A stretch of 64,000 nt of DNA from Candidatus Chromulinivorax destructor. GTDB lineage: Bacteria; Babelota; Babeliae; Babelales; Chromulinivoraceae. A model generated the notes under the pieces. That model did no database searches, was not told where the DNA came from, and was given only the letters and a program-made list of their open reading frames with translations. The position numbers and the translations under genes were made by a program. Positions 18,644-26,689 of this stretch are shown piece by piece. How positions within the stretch are numbered: position 1 is the stretch's first letter; the number at the start of each line of letters is the position of its first letter. The stretch lies in assembly GCF_003366055.1 (NCBI RefSeq), contig NZ_CP025544.1, forward strand, positions 1-64,000, given 5' to 3'.

Positions 18644-19012
18644 ATGCACGAAAAAATTATACAATTTATAACAAATTTAATTTTTATGGTAACAATATTA
18701 TCAGTTTGCGTGATAAAGATATCATGTAGCGATAATTTTTTGGCTGATCTTAATCAAGGTACTTCAGTTATCTATTGGTCAGAAAATAATGGCGATGGAA
18801 ATGAAGAAGAGTTTCTTCGTGAATTGAGAGCTTTTGATACAACTTTACAAAAAAAATTACGTACACCGTGCCATCACCATAAAATTATTGTAGAAAACGA
18901 TTCGTTTCCTGAAGAATCAGACCAATCTGATAGAGAACTTATTCGTCATGATGCCAATACGAGAGCTATTGAAAATAATACGAGCAAGATCTGTTGTTGT
19001 GCTATCTCATAG
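18644..19012 (+). CDS. Small exported non-ankyrin protein with CaaX tail (CAIS)
   Basis: The ATG at 18644 gives a 122-residue product whose N-terminus (MHEKIIQFITNLIFMVTIL) looks like a signal peptide or anchor. A TTG at 18611 would add 11 residues. The mature part is acidic with no ankyrin repeat (GDGNEEEFLRELRAF, PEESDQSDRELIRH). The end is ICCCAIS: three Cys and a CaaX box. It shows that the tail is not confined to the ankyrin proteins. The Nudix gene starts 16 bases downstream, probably in the same transcript. Confidence 0.65.
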   Translation: MHEKIIQFITNLIFMVTILSVCVIKISCSDNFLADLNQGTSVIYWSENNGDGNEEEFLRELRAFDTTLQKKLRTPCHHHKIIVENDSFPEESDQSDRELIRHDANTRAIENNTSKICCCAIS

Positions 19013-19028
19013 TAAGGAATTAGATCAA

Positions 19029-19532
19029 ATGGAAGAAGAAATTTTAGATATTGTTAATGACCAAGATGAGGTTGTTGGCGTTATGACTCGATCGCAAGCT
19101 TATGCAGAACATAGATTATCATCGACTCGAGCTGTATGGCTTATGATTAAAAATCAACAAGGAGCTTTTTGGATTCCGCAACGGTCTGCAAGCAAGGTAA
19201 GCTGTCCATCAGCTTTAGATGGTTCTGCTGTCGGGCATGTGAGTTCTGGTGAAACGTATGAGCAAGCAATGGTACGAGAAGCTCAAGAAGAGCTTAATCT
19301 CAACCTTATGAATTTGTCATATCGCTGTCTGGGTAAGTTAACACCAACAACAGGTTCAGTTGCTTTTATTGCAGTTTTTGAATTACAAGTGTCTGATGAT
19401 TTTGTTATTGATTATAATGCAGAAGATTTTTCAGGGTTTTTTTGGTTAACTCCTCAAGAAATTATAAAAAAATATGAAGAAGGCTGTAGCATAAGAAAAA
19501 CGTTAGTTGCTATCATGAAAACTTTTTATTGA
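19029..19532 (+). CDS. Nudix hydrolase, YfcD / isopentenyl-diphosphate isomerase-like
   Basis: The ATG at 19029 is preceded by AAGGAATTA; a longer frame to 18948 overlaps the upstream gene and has no ribosome site. The 167-residue product starts EEEILDIVNDQDEVVGV, a typical opening of the YfcD/IDI-like Nudix group. The Nudix box is GHVSSGETYEQAMVREAQEE (G69, E75, R83, E84, E87, E88), with the usual late Gly replaced by Asn. Such enzymes hydrolyse nucleoside diphosphate derivatives or isomerise IPP. The sequence does not decide between these, and an isomerase role is only a possibility. Confidence 0.82.
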   Translation: MEEEILDIVNDQDEVVGVMTRSQAYAEHRLSSTRAVWLMIKNQQGAFWIPQRSASKVSCPSALDGSAVGHVSSGETYEQAMVREAQEELNLNLMNLSYRCLGKLTPTTGSVAFIAVFELQVSDDFVIDYNAEDFSGFFWLTPQEIIKKYEEGCSIRKTLVAIMKTFY

Positions 19533-19656
19533 AAAAAACATCGTATATAAAATTTAGTTTACAAAAGCTCATAGTATATTAATAAACTATTGCTAAATAA
19601 TTCATCAACGTGAGATTATAGCGTGACGTTTTTTTATAATCATTGAAAGGGTTTGT

Positions 19657-19962
19657 ATGGTAAAAAAATGTATTATCATGCTTGTTAGTTATATTTTTTT
19701 ACATGGTAATTGTTTTGCAAGTGAGCAAAAAAAACAAAAAGTGCAAAATTATCACAATCAACATGTTAAAAAAATTCCTGATAGTAGTTGTATGGAGACG
19801 TTACATCCTATAAAAATTGCAACTGGTCCTGTTACAAAAATATATGAAGATGGTACGCGTGAAACTGATTTTAATAATGGCTCAGGAGCTTTTCTTGTAG
19901 AAAATGGTCAGGGTTTTTATTATTATATTCATACAGAAGATATGAAAGAATCTAAAAGATAG
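19657..19962 (+). CDS. Small exported protein, unknown function
   Basis: The 101-residue product has a signal peptide (MVKKCIIMLVSYIFLHGNCFA). GAAAGGGTTTGT precedes the ATG. The mature region contains GPVTKIYEDGTRETDFNNGS and a Tyr-rich end (GFYYYIHTEDM), suggesting a small beta protein. No family was recognised. A hairpin terminator follows. Confidence 0.72.
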   Translation: MVKKCIIMLVSYIFLHGNCFASEQKKQKVQNYHNQHVKKIPDSSCMETLHPIKIATGPVTKIYEDGTRETDFNNGSGAFLVENGQGFYYYIHTEDMKESKR

Positions 19963-19978
19963 TTTTTTAAAATTTATT

Positions 19979-20034
19979 AATAATGCAGTGATAATTTTTT
20001 AAATAAAATTCTTCACTGCATTATTTTTTTTAAA
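19979..20034 (+). terminator. Rho-independent terminator
   Basis: The stem AATGCAGTGA / TCACTGCATT encloses an AT-rich loop and is followed by a T run, just after the small exported gene. Confidence 0.75.
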
Positions 20035-20061
20035 TATTTTATTTTTTGTTGGCAGTGTGTA

Positions 20062-20070
20062 TGGTATAAT
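20062..20070 (+). promoter_or_regulatory. Extended -10 promoter
   Basis: TGGTATAAT is a perfect -10 hexamer with the TGn extension. It lies 36 bases before the ATG at 20107. No clear -35 was seen, as expected for an extended -10 promoter. Confidence 0.5.
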
Positions 20071-20106
20071 TATAAAGTCTTTTTTACCTATTTTATAAGG
20101 TTTTTT

Positions 20107-21212
20107 ATGATACAAAAAATTAAATTCTTACTATGCTGTATACTTTTTTAAATGATTCATCTGCTTGCGCATCGCAAGAATTACAAGCAGTTTATAATTT
20201 TAAAGATGAAGTTGCTCATTATATTGAAAATTATAAACATATTCATGAGGCTTTTAGTTTTTTACAATCACAAGATTTAGTGACTCAATCTTTTCATGAA
20301 TTTTTATCTGATAATTTAGTGCAAGATGATAATGAACAAGATCTGCGGGAAGTTAATTTTGGGGACGTTGTTGAGCAATCGCATCTGATGATTACAGATA
20401 TTATACACGAAGAATTTACTGAATGTCTTGATGAGCTTTTTTTGCTTCCAAATTATAAGCTCAAGTCTATACAAGATCCGATTTTTTTATATGTGTTACA
20501 TACTCAAAATTTTTTAATAGAGGGCTTGCGGCATCAATGTTGTCAAGAATGGGCACAAGTGCAAGATGCTTCTCGTAAAAGTCGATTGCATCGTGTAGTT
20601 ACAGATAAAAACAGGGCGCTGATTTCGATTCTTATTGATGCTAAAATTAATCTTAATATTGAAAATTATACAGGAGCTACGCCATTGTTTTATGCTGTGC
20701 ATGATGCCTTGCGTTCTGGGACGCTTGATATAGTTGATATGCTTCTCAATGCGGGAGCGGATTATACTATACCTTTGCATAATGGATGGAGTATTTTGCA
20801 TAAAATAGTTTTTTATGCAAATTGTTCAATGGCATCAAAGTTCATAAAACTTGGTATGAATATAAATATACAAGATATTGAAGGAAATGCTCCAATGCAT
20901 GGTGCAGCAAGATGGAGTTCTAAAAAAATTATGAAATTGTTGATTAAAAAAGGTGCTGATATCAACATACAAAACAATAAAGGATTGACGCCTTTACATT
21001 TTGCAGCAAGATTTGGGCATGAAAAAATTGTATTGATGCTCATACATGCTGGGGCTAATATTGACATTGAAAATTATGAAGGTGAAAAAGCTGAAGATGT
21101 TCACGTCGTTGAGTCTGAGGAAAAAGCTCAAGTTATTAAAAGAATATTTAAAGAGTGTAGGCAAGGCACTATGCAATCTGATAATCAGCATGCATGTTGT
21201 TTTATTTCATAA
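20107..21212 (+). CDS. Exported ankyrin-repeat protein with CaaX tail (CFIS), frame break in the signal peptide
   Basis: The main frame is open from 20133 and encodes DPIFLYVLHTQN of the shared module, about five ankyrin repeats (TPLFYAVHDAL, APMHGAARWSS, TPLHFAARFGH) and the tail ACCFIS. Its first ATG (20133) gives no signal peptide. An ATG at 20107 with AAGG upstream reads MIQKIKFLLCCILF, then stops at TAA. Re-reading one T in the T6 run at 20144-20149 joins the two into a normal signal peptide (…CCILFLNDSSACASQ). The gene is therefore either frameshifted, slippage-dependent or affected by a base-calling error. Confidence 0.75.
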
Positions 21213-21229
21213 AAATAAAGTAGGTATAT

Positions 21230-21778
21230 ATGAAACGTTGTTTTGGTGTTCAAGAGTTATATGCACAGTATCATGACCAAGAATGGGGTGTTCCTGTGCA
21301 TGATGATCGATTATTATTTGAAATGTTAATTTTGGAAGGTGCGCAAGCTGGTCTGAGTTGGGAGACTATTTTAAAACGTCGGCAAGGGTATCGCGATGCG
21401 TTTTATAATTTTGATGTGGTGCAAGTTGCCAAAATGTCTGACGAGCAATTAGAAGCATTGCGAAATAATGAAGGTATTATTCGTAATCGTTTAAAAATTT
21501 ATAGCACGCGTCAAAATGCTCAGGTTTTTATGCAGATTCAAAAAGAGTTTGGTTCCTTTGATGCTTACTTGTGGAGATTTGTTAAGAATCAGCAATTAGT
21601 TGCGTTGCGAAAAAGTATGACTGATGTTCCAGTGAGCAATGCAGAAAGTGATGCATTATCAAAAGATCTTAAAAAACGTGGCATGAAGTTTGTCGGATCA
21701 ACAATTATGTACGCGTACATGCAAGCGGTAGGTTTAGTCAATGATCATATTGTTGATTGTTGGCGCTATGGAAAATAA
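21230..21778 (+). CDS. tag: DNA-3-methyladenine glycosylase I
   Basis: Tag removes 3-methyladenine from alkylated DNA, the first step of base excision repair. The 182-residue protein follows the family from end to end: MKRCFGVQELYAQYHDQEWG, LEGAQAGLSWETILKRR with the conserved acidic E36, ALSKDLKKRGMKFVGSTI, and GLVNDHIVDCW. The zinc ligands expected from the E. coli enzyme are present (C4, H15, H173, C177). It lies 17 bases after the CFIS ankyrin gene, with no functional link evident. Confidence 0.95.
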   Translation: MKRCFGVQELYAQYHDQEWGVPVHDDRLLFEMLILEGAQAGLSWETILKRRQGYRDAFYNFDVVQVAKMSDEQLEALRNNEGIIRNRLKIYSTRQNAQVFMQIQKEFGSFDAYLWRFVKNQQLVALRKSMTDVPVSNAESDALSKDLKKRGMKFVGSTIMYAYMQAVGLVNDHIVDCWRYGK

Positions 21779-21800
21779 ATAAAATAATCGAAAGAACTCT

Positions 21801-22466
21801 TTGTTAATCATTCAATGTATAAAATATGTCTGTCTAGCTTATCTGAGTTTTGATATAAATCATGCTATGCAGATAGATAAAAAAAATGTTCAAGCATCAC
21901 CGCCACCATTGTTTAAGGAAGTAGTTGCAGTTGCTTGTCATGTAGTAGAGCTTGAAGTTGAACCTGTTGCGATGAGTTTGCCTGAACATCATCACAACGT
22001 TGTATATCATAGTTATCTTCGTGACTGTTGTCAGGGTGTAAACCATCAATGTTCGCAGTGTATACAAGGATGTAGCAATGAATACAGGTATGTTCAAGAA
22101 TCATGTCATGCATGCAATAAAAAATGGTATTGCAAATTGGCTTGCATGAAAAATTGTTGCTGTCCTGATAACGATGATACTCGTCCTCATATTTGTATAA
22201 GATTGTGCTGCCAGCCATATCAATTAATACAATGCCAAGAAGGTTATTATAACAATTGTTGTTATGTAAATTGTTGTTTTAATCCATGTGATCGCCTGGA
22301 TAGTTGTTTTTTTAGGCAAAGTTGTACAGGCCGACTTGATGAGCATCCCGATGTTTATTGTTGTTTAAAAGATGAAGAAAATTATCTCATTTCTTGTTTG
22401 TGTATAACTCCTATGATGCCTTGTATTATACCGGTTATTATTGTTTCTCAGTGTTGTCTTACTTAA
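21801..22466 (+). CDS. Cys-rich exported protein A, unknown function
   Basis: A TTG start with AAAGAA upstream gives a 221-residue product with a hydrophobic N-terminus (MLIIQCIKYVCLAYLSF). More than thirty Cys residues, many as CC pairs, fill the chain (YHSYLRDCCQG, NCCYVNCCFNPCDRLDSC, DVYCCLKDEENYLISCLC), and it ends with a hydrophobic Cys-rich segment. It is paralogous to the gene at 23790: the same order of HSYLRD, CFNPCDR and DVYCCL. Many surface-exposed Cys next to hydrophobic stretches would suit lipidation or metal or disulfide chemistry; which one is unknown. Confidence 0.72.
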   Translation: MLIIQCIKYVCLAYLSFDINHAMQIDKKNVQASPPPLFKEVVAVACHVVELEVEPVAMSLPEHHHNVVYHSYLRDCCQGVNHQCSQCIQGCSNEYRYVQESCHACNKKWYCKLACMKNCCCPDNDDTRPHICIRLCCQPYQLIQCQEGYYNNCCYVNCCFNPCDRLDSCFFRQSCTGRLDEHPDVYCCLKDEENYLISCLCITPMMPCIIPVIIVSQCCLT

Positions 22467-22478
22467 AAAGAAAGTTAT

Positions 22479-23117
22479 ATGAAAAAAATAGTTTTGTTAC
22501 AGAAAATAATGATGGTATTACTACTATGTGGCATCCACCAATTACTGATACCAAGTGAAGATAGATTAGTTGATACCATGCATGGCCTTCATGAAAAATT
22601 AGTTGAGCTTAATACCAAAAGTGCAGGTTGTTGCCTTATTCCAAGTCCATGTTATCAACTTTTTTTAGCTCAACAGTATAAAGAAACTGCATACAATTAT
22701 CATAATGCAGAAATATGTGAAGAAAAAAAATTATTTGATTTGCATGAAAAATCAGAATTTGATAGCAGTAATTGTTCTATAAGCATTGCGATTGGGACTA
22801 TCTGCCCGGTGCCTTTGTCAGCTGCTCTGGTTGCATCAAGTGTTGTAGCAACAGAATTTTCATTGGTAATGCTTGGATCTGCTGCATGCTGCTGTTGCCT
22901 AGGCTGTGCGTTGTGCTCATATTCGAATATAAATTTTTATCAATACCAAGATCTTGTACAAAAACAGCTTGCGATTAAACAACTGTATACGCAAGGATAT
23001 GTAGATAATGAATGCAAAGAATATTTAAAAGATTATAGAAATGCTTACCATGTTAGTAATGCAGATAGTACCAGGTCTGCTTTTGTATATTTTGGAATAG
23101 AAAGAGAAAATAATTAA
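22479..23117 (+). CDS. Cys-rich membrane-associated exported protein B
   Basis: The 212-residue product has an N-terminal hydrophobic segment (MKKIVLLQKIMMVLLLCGI), a helical region (about 30-95), a central hydrophobic hairpin rich in Ala and Cys (about 104-150, with SAACCCCLGCALC), and a C-terminal helix (LAIKQLYTQGYVDNECKEYL). It is paralogous to the next gene, which has LAIKQLYLTEKVDEKYKNHL at the same place. It begins 12 bases after gene A and sits in a probable four-gene operon. Confidence 0.72.
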   Translation: MKKIVLLQKIMMVLLLCGIHQLLIPSEDRLVDTMHGLHEKLVELNTKSAGCCLIPSPCYQLFLAQQYKETAYNYHNAEICEEKKLFDLHEKSEFDSSNCSISIAIGTICPVPLSAALVASSVVATEFSLVMLGSAACCCCLGCALCSYSNINFYQYQDLVQKQLAIKQLYTQGYVDNECKEYLKDYRNAYHVSNADSTRSAFVYFGIERENN

Positions 23118-23118
23118 A

Positions 23119-23754
23119 ATGATATATACAATTAAAAGACAATATCTTTTGGTATGGTCAATCTTATGTTTAACAAATTTTTTATCTGCATCAGAAAATT
23201 CAGATGAATTTATGAGTATTTTAAGAATGCAAGAACGTGCAATTTCTCAAGAAGTATTAACGCAAAAAATGTATAATTTGCAATCAGGAATCAACTCATT
23301 AGATAACGAAATGGGGCTTGCATGCATTTGGTGTAATCTTCCATGGCAGAATGCAAAGTATGCAAAAGAGTATAAAGAATTAAGCTTGCAAGCTGTTGAT
23401 ACTGCTATCATAAGTCATGAAGAATCAGAATGTCAGCCTGCTATTACGTGCATGAGGCTTACACTTATTGCTGAAGCTTGTTTTGGTGAAGGTTTTGCAA
23501 TTCCTTTCATATGCGGAAGTTCGACTATTGTACCATCATTAATTGTGGCTCCGGTATGCTGTGTTATTTCGTCGTATGCTTCTTATCATGCAATTGAATT
23601 AGAACAAGTTAAAAAAAATGCTGAAACTCAGCTTGCAATTAAGCAGCTGTATCTTACAGAAAAAGTTGATGAAAAATATAAAAATCATTTAAGAAAGCAT
23701 AAAAATGCTTTTTACATGAAGGATCGTCACGGCAATATTGTGTATGATCGATAA
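23119..23754 (+). CDS. Membrane-associated exported protein B', paralogue of B
   Basis: The 211-residue product has a signal-like N-terminus ending near FLSASENS, a helical middle, a hydrophobic pair around 120-160 (AIPFICGSSTIVPSLIVA), and a C-terminal helix with LAIKQLYLTEKV matching gene B. It starts one base after the stop codon of B, so co-transcription and coupling are likely. Function unknown. Confidence 0.72.
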   Translation: MIYTIKRQYLLVWSILCLTNFLSASENSDEFMSILRMQERAISQEVLTQKMYNLQSGINSLDNEMGLACIWCNLPWQNAKYAKEYKELSLQAVDTAIISHEESECQPAITCMRLTLIAEACFGEGFAIPFICGSSTIVPSLIVAPVCCVISSYASYHAIELEQVKKNAETQLAIKQLYLTEKVDEKYKNHLRKHKNAFYMKDRHGNIVYDR

Positions 23755-23789
23755 TAGAATATTTTGAAATTGTAGAAAGTTTTGTTTGT

Positions 23790-24377
23790 ATGAATAACGT
23801 TATAAAATTTTTAATGGGCCTTAGTATGTATGTTTGTAGCATACAAAGTGCTCAATTTGATAAAAGAAATAGCACACCTTGCGCACCTCCTTTGTATACA
23901 GTTGTTGCTGTATCAGTACAAGAAGATGGTCACGATCGATCATTTGTAGGTATACATGAAGTTCATAGTAAGCATGCTCAGGCTGTATCGCTTCCGGTCG
24001 TACAAGTATCTCAACCAAAACCTACTGAAATAAATCATGAGTATCATAGCTATTTGCGAGATGTTTGTCAGTGTGTTGCTGTTCGATGCAGTGCAATTAC
24101 AGGCTGCTGTGGTAATGAATGTAGGTTTATTGGTGAGACATTTGATTGTCAGGATGATTGCTATAATGATTGTTGTTATGCCAACGTATGTTTTAATCCT
24201 TGTGATCGCATGACGCAAATTTTCTTTGATGATACTCGCGATGTTCGTCCAGATGTGTATTGTTGTTTACAAGATCCTGATCATTGTGTAACTTCTTGCG
24301 TATGCATACCTCTGACTTTGGTAGTTGCAATTGCTACCGCACCAATTACTATTCCAATAAGTTGGTGTTGTCGTTAA
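23790..24377 (+). CDS. Cys-rich exported protein A', paralogue of A
   Basis: The 195-residue product has a signal peptide (MNNVIKFLMGLSMYVCSIQSA). It shares YHSYLRDVCQC, NDCCYANVCFNPCDRM and RPDVYCCLQDPDHCVTSC with gene A at 21801, and ends with a hydrophobic segment and CCR. Together with genes A, B and B' it forms an A-B-B'-A' cluster. A TAGG element begins 43 bases after its stop. Confidence 0.72.
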   Translation: MNNVIKFLMGLSMYVCSIQSAQFDKRNSTPCAPPLYTVVAVSVQEDGHDRSFVGIHEVHSKHAQAVSLPVVQVSQPKPTEINHEYHSYLRDVCQCVAVRCSAITGCCGNECRFIGETFDCQDDCYNDCCYANVCFNPCDRMTQIFFDDTRDVRPDVYCCLQDPDHCVTSCVCIPLTLVVAIATAPITIPISWCCR

Positions 24378-24420
24378 AATTATCAAAATATAAAGAGATT
24401 TATTCTATGTTCTTGTTTTT

Positions 24421-24626
24421 TAGGCTGTATGAACTAAATTTTTACGAGAGAGTTTTGCCCTACGTTTTCTAAAAAGACTTCGGCAATTTACAGGCCGGTT
24501 GCCCTGATGCATTATATTGCAAACTAAAAAGGCTTAAAGTGGATCTCGCTACCAATATTTCGGGAGATGAGCGTAGCGATATCGTAGGATTGTATCTTAA
24601 TTTTTAAATTTGCTTCACACAGCCTA
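24421..24626 (+). repeat. TAGG element, copy 6 (short form, decayed core)
   Basis: Both ends are present (TAGGCTGTATGAACT and CTTCACACAGCCTA), but the GC hairpin has decayed to GTGGATCTCGCTACC. It ends seven bases from the stop codon of the minus-strand gene at 24633. Confidence 0.85.
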
Positions 24627-24632
24627 GATTTT

Positions 24633-26138
24633 TCATTCGTTTTCAGATGGTTTTTTAAATGCTTCCGAAATGTTGGTAGTAATAATTTTTAATATTTGAT
24701 GAAGTTGATATAGCCATTTTTTAGCAATTTCTTTTGATAGTATACAAGTTGCTTTTGTTTTGTACGACTTTTTCATCCAACGTAAAAAATTATTATATGA
24801 TGGTCTTTTCTTTCCGTATCTGTTACGAAGTGGGTAAGCGGGGCTTATTTGTAGCATAATATTTCCATGCTTATCATTATATAACATCATAAAATAGTCA
24901 TGATCTACAATGACATATTCATCTAATAGGTCGCATGGTTCATAAGGAACATTTTTTTTTGGATTTTGATTGCGATATTGATTTACAACAATTCCAAGAT
25001 CTTGTATGTCATGAGGTAAAGGGAGTTTGTTTTCTAAGCATTTTTCTAATATTTTAATAAATTGTTCAGTCAGATCGCGAGCATCTTTTCCTTTGTTAAT
25101 ACTCATTTTATGATTGTATTGCATAAAATGTATTGTTGGATTGTAACAACAATGAAGTTGATCATATGGATGACTTAATTCAAGGACTATTTTTTCGTTA
25201 TCATTGATACTAAATGTTCGTAAAGATTTTGGGGTGATTTTGAAATAGTATTTAATATGATGATCATCAATGACTGCTTGCAATATATTAAAGTGATCGA
25301 TTGCTGCAGGTGATTGCAAATCTTGCATATAAGCAAGCGTAATTAATGACTTGCACATTGCCAAAGCCTGCGCGCGTACCCATGTACAATCATCAAAAGA
25401 TAGATTGCTTCTAAAAATTTTTCGACTTTGTGCATCAAAAAAAGTCCATGCAATAGTTAGATCATAAGCAGGGTCTCCTTGAGCAATGCTACTAAAACCA
25501 ACGACTGCTTTAAGTTTTTTGTTTTCAATTAAGAGGTTTTCTGCACTCATATCCCCATGAATCCACACGGGTTGCCCTTGATAATTGCTGTGAAGGGCCT
25601 CGTTCCATAAAATTTCATAAGGTTGTATGTCAATGAAATTTGATAATTTTTGTAAGGCATCCATTGTTTGTTTGTGGTAAATACGTAAAGATCCCCCACG
25701 ATGAAAATTATGTAATCCTGGTACTGGAGCATGAAGCGTATGAACAGACTCTAACTCTTTTAAAAACTGTGCTAATGATACAGCGATATCAGATAAATTA
25801 AGGTCGTTTTGATGCAAATTATCAGCACTTTCACCTGAGATCCATTCATAGATAGCCCAATGAAATGGATAATATTTTGTAGGTTTTCCTAAAGCAATTT
25901 GTTTTGATATAGGAATAGAAATATGTTCAGCAATTTTTGGTAGCCATGCTTGCTCTTTTGTGATATTTGATGCAGAGAGTGATACGCTTGGCAAGTGTAG
26001 TAATAAATTATTACCTAAGCGAAATGTTCTTGTATTATGACCTTGTGTTTGCGCTGGTCTTATATCAAAATGTTGAAATTCTGGAAATTGGTCTTTGATA
26101 AGTTGTTGTGCAGTGAGTTCATGTATAATAATTTTCAA
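24633..26138 (-). CDS. Aminoglycoside-phosphotransferase-like (APH fold) protein with C-terminal extension
   Basis: The 501-residue protein has an N-terminal APH-like kinase region (about 1-290): a nucleotide-lobe start, FHWAIYEWISGE, the catalytic loop VWIHGDMSAENLLIE (H194, D196, N201) and GDPAYDLTIAW. The Mg-binding Asp that normally follows in an I-D-F motif is replaced: the sequence reads VVGFSSI, with Gly at 214. Activity may therefore be altered or lost. Residues about 300-501 are an unrecognised extension with YVIVDHDYFMMLYNDKHGNI. Substrate unknown. No signal peptide. The family covers antibiotic kinases but also many metabolic kinases, so a resistance role should not be assumed. Confidence 0.75.
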   Translation of the reverse strand: MKIIIHELTAQQLIKDQFPEFQHFDIRPAQTQGHNTRTFRLGNNLLLHLPSVSLSASNITKEQAWLPKIAEHISIPISKQIALGKPTKYYPFHWAIYEWISGESADNLHQNDLNLSDIAVSLAQFLKELESVHTLHAPVPGLHNFHRGGSLRIYHKQTMDALQKLSNFIDIQPYEILWNEALHSNYQGQPVWIHGDMSAENLLIENKKLKAVVGFSSIAQGDPAYDLTIAWTFFDAQSRKIFRSNLSFDDCTWVRAQALAMCKSLITLAYMQDLQSPAAIDHFNILQAVIDDHHIKYYFKITPKSLRTFSINDNEKIVLELSHPYDQLHCCYNPTIHFMQYNHKMSINKGKDARDLTEQFIKILEKCLENKLPLPHDIQDLGIVVNQYRNQNPKKNVPYEPCDLLDEYVIVDHDYFMMLYNDKHGNIMLQISPAYPLRNRYGKKRPSYNNFLRWMKKSYKTKATCILSKEIAKKWLYQLHQILKIITTNISEAFKKPSENE

Positions 26139-26340
26139 AATTGTATCTTTATTGTAAGATGATTTTGTTTAGTTTTGTATATTTAATAGATTACAGTGGC
26201 TTTTTATTTTCTATGATTTTGTAAAAAATGCAAGTTGATTTTGTATGTATGGCATTATCATTACATAAACAAATAAAGTTAACAACTGACCTAAATAAAT
26301 TGAATGGAAAGTGACTGCAAGATACAAAACTAATTTTTTT

Positions 26341-26608
26341 TAGGCTGTGTGAACCAAATTTAAAACTTGTGTACAATCCTACGATATCGCTTCGCTCATC
26401 TCCGCAAGCAGTGGTGGCGGCGGCCACGTTACGCTTATTTAATGAATAACTACCTCAATCTATGTAAAAAACGAAGTAAACTTTGAGAAATTAAACCTGG
26501 CTAAGATTTAAAAAGAGTGCATCAGGCCCACCGGCCTCCCGACCCCCGAAGTTTTCATAGAAAACGCAGGGCAAAACTCTATAGTAAAAATTTGGTTCAC
26601 AGAACCTA
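26341..26608 (-). repeat. TAGG element, copy 7 (long form, complete)
   Basis: Reverse orientation, both ends intact (TAGGCTGTGTGAACC, GGTTCACAGAACCTA), with the extra block of about 60 bp. It lies between the APH-like gene start and the dnaK terminator. Confidence 0.92.
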
Positions 26609-26621
26609 GAGCATAAAAATA

Positions 26622-26664
26622 AAACCGCCGAGATAATTAATATTTTTATCTCGGCGGTTTTTCT
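26622..26664 (-). terminator. dnaK terminator
   Basis: The strong hairpin AAACCGCCGAGATAA / TTATCTCGGCGGTTT has an A-run arm and a T-run arm. It sits just downstream of the minus-strand dnaK gene. Confidence 0.92.
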
Positions 26665-26689
26665 ATTGAAATATAGAATTATTTACAAA

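Noticed and set aside
24633-26138. Antibiotic resistance gene call for the APH-like protein
   Set aside because: The fold is shared by many metabolic kinases, a key Asp is missing, and the protein has a long extension unlike resistance enzymes.
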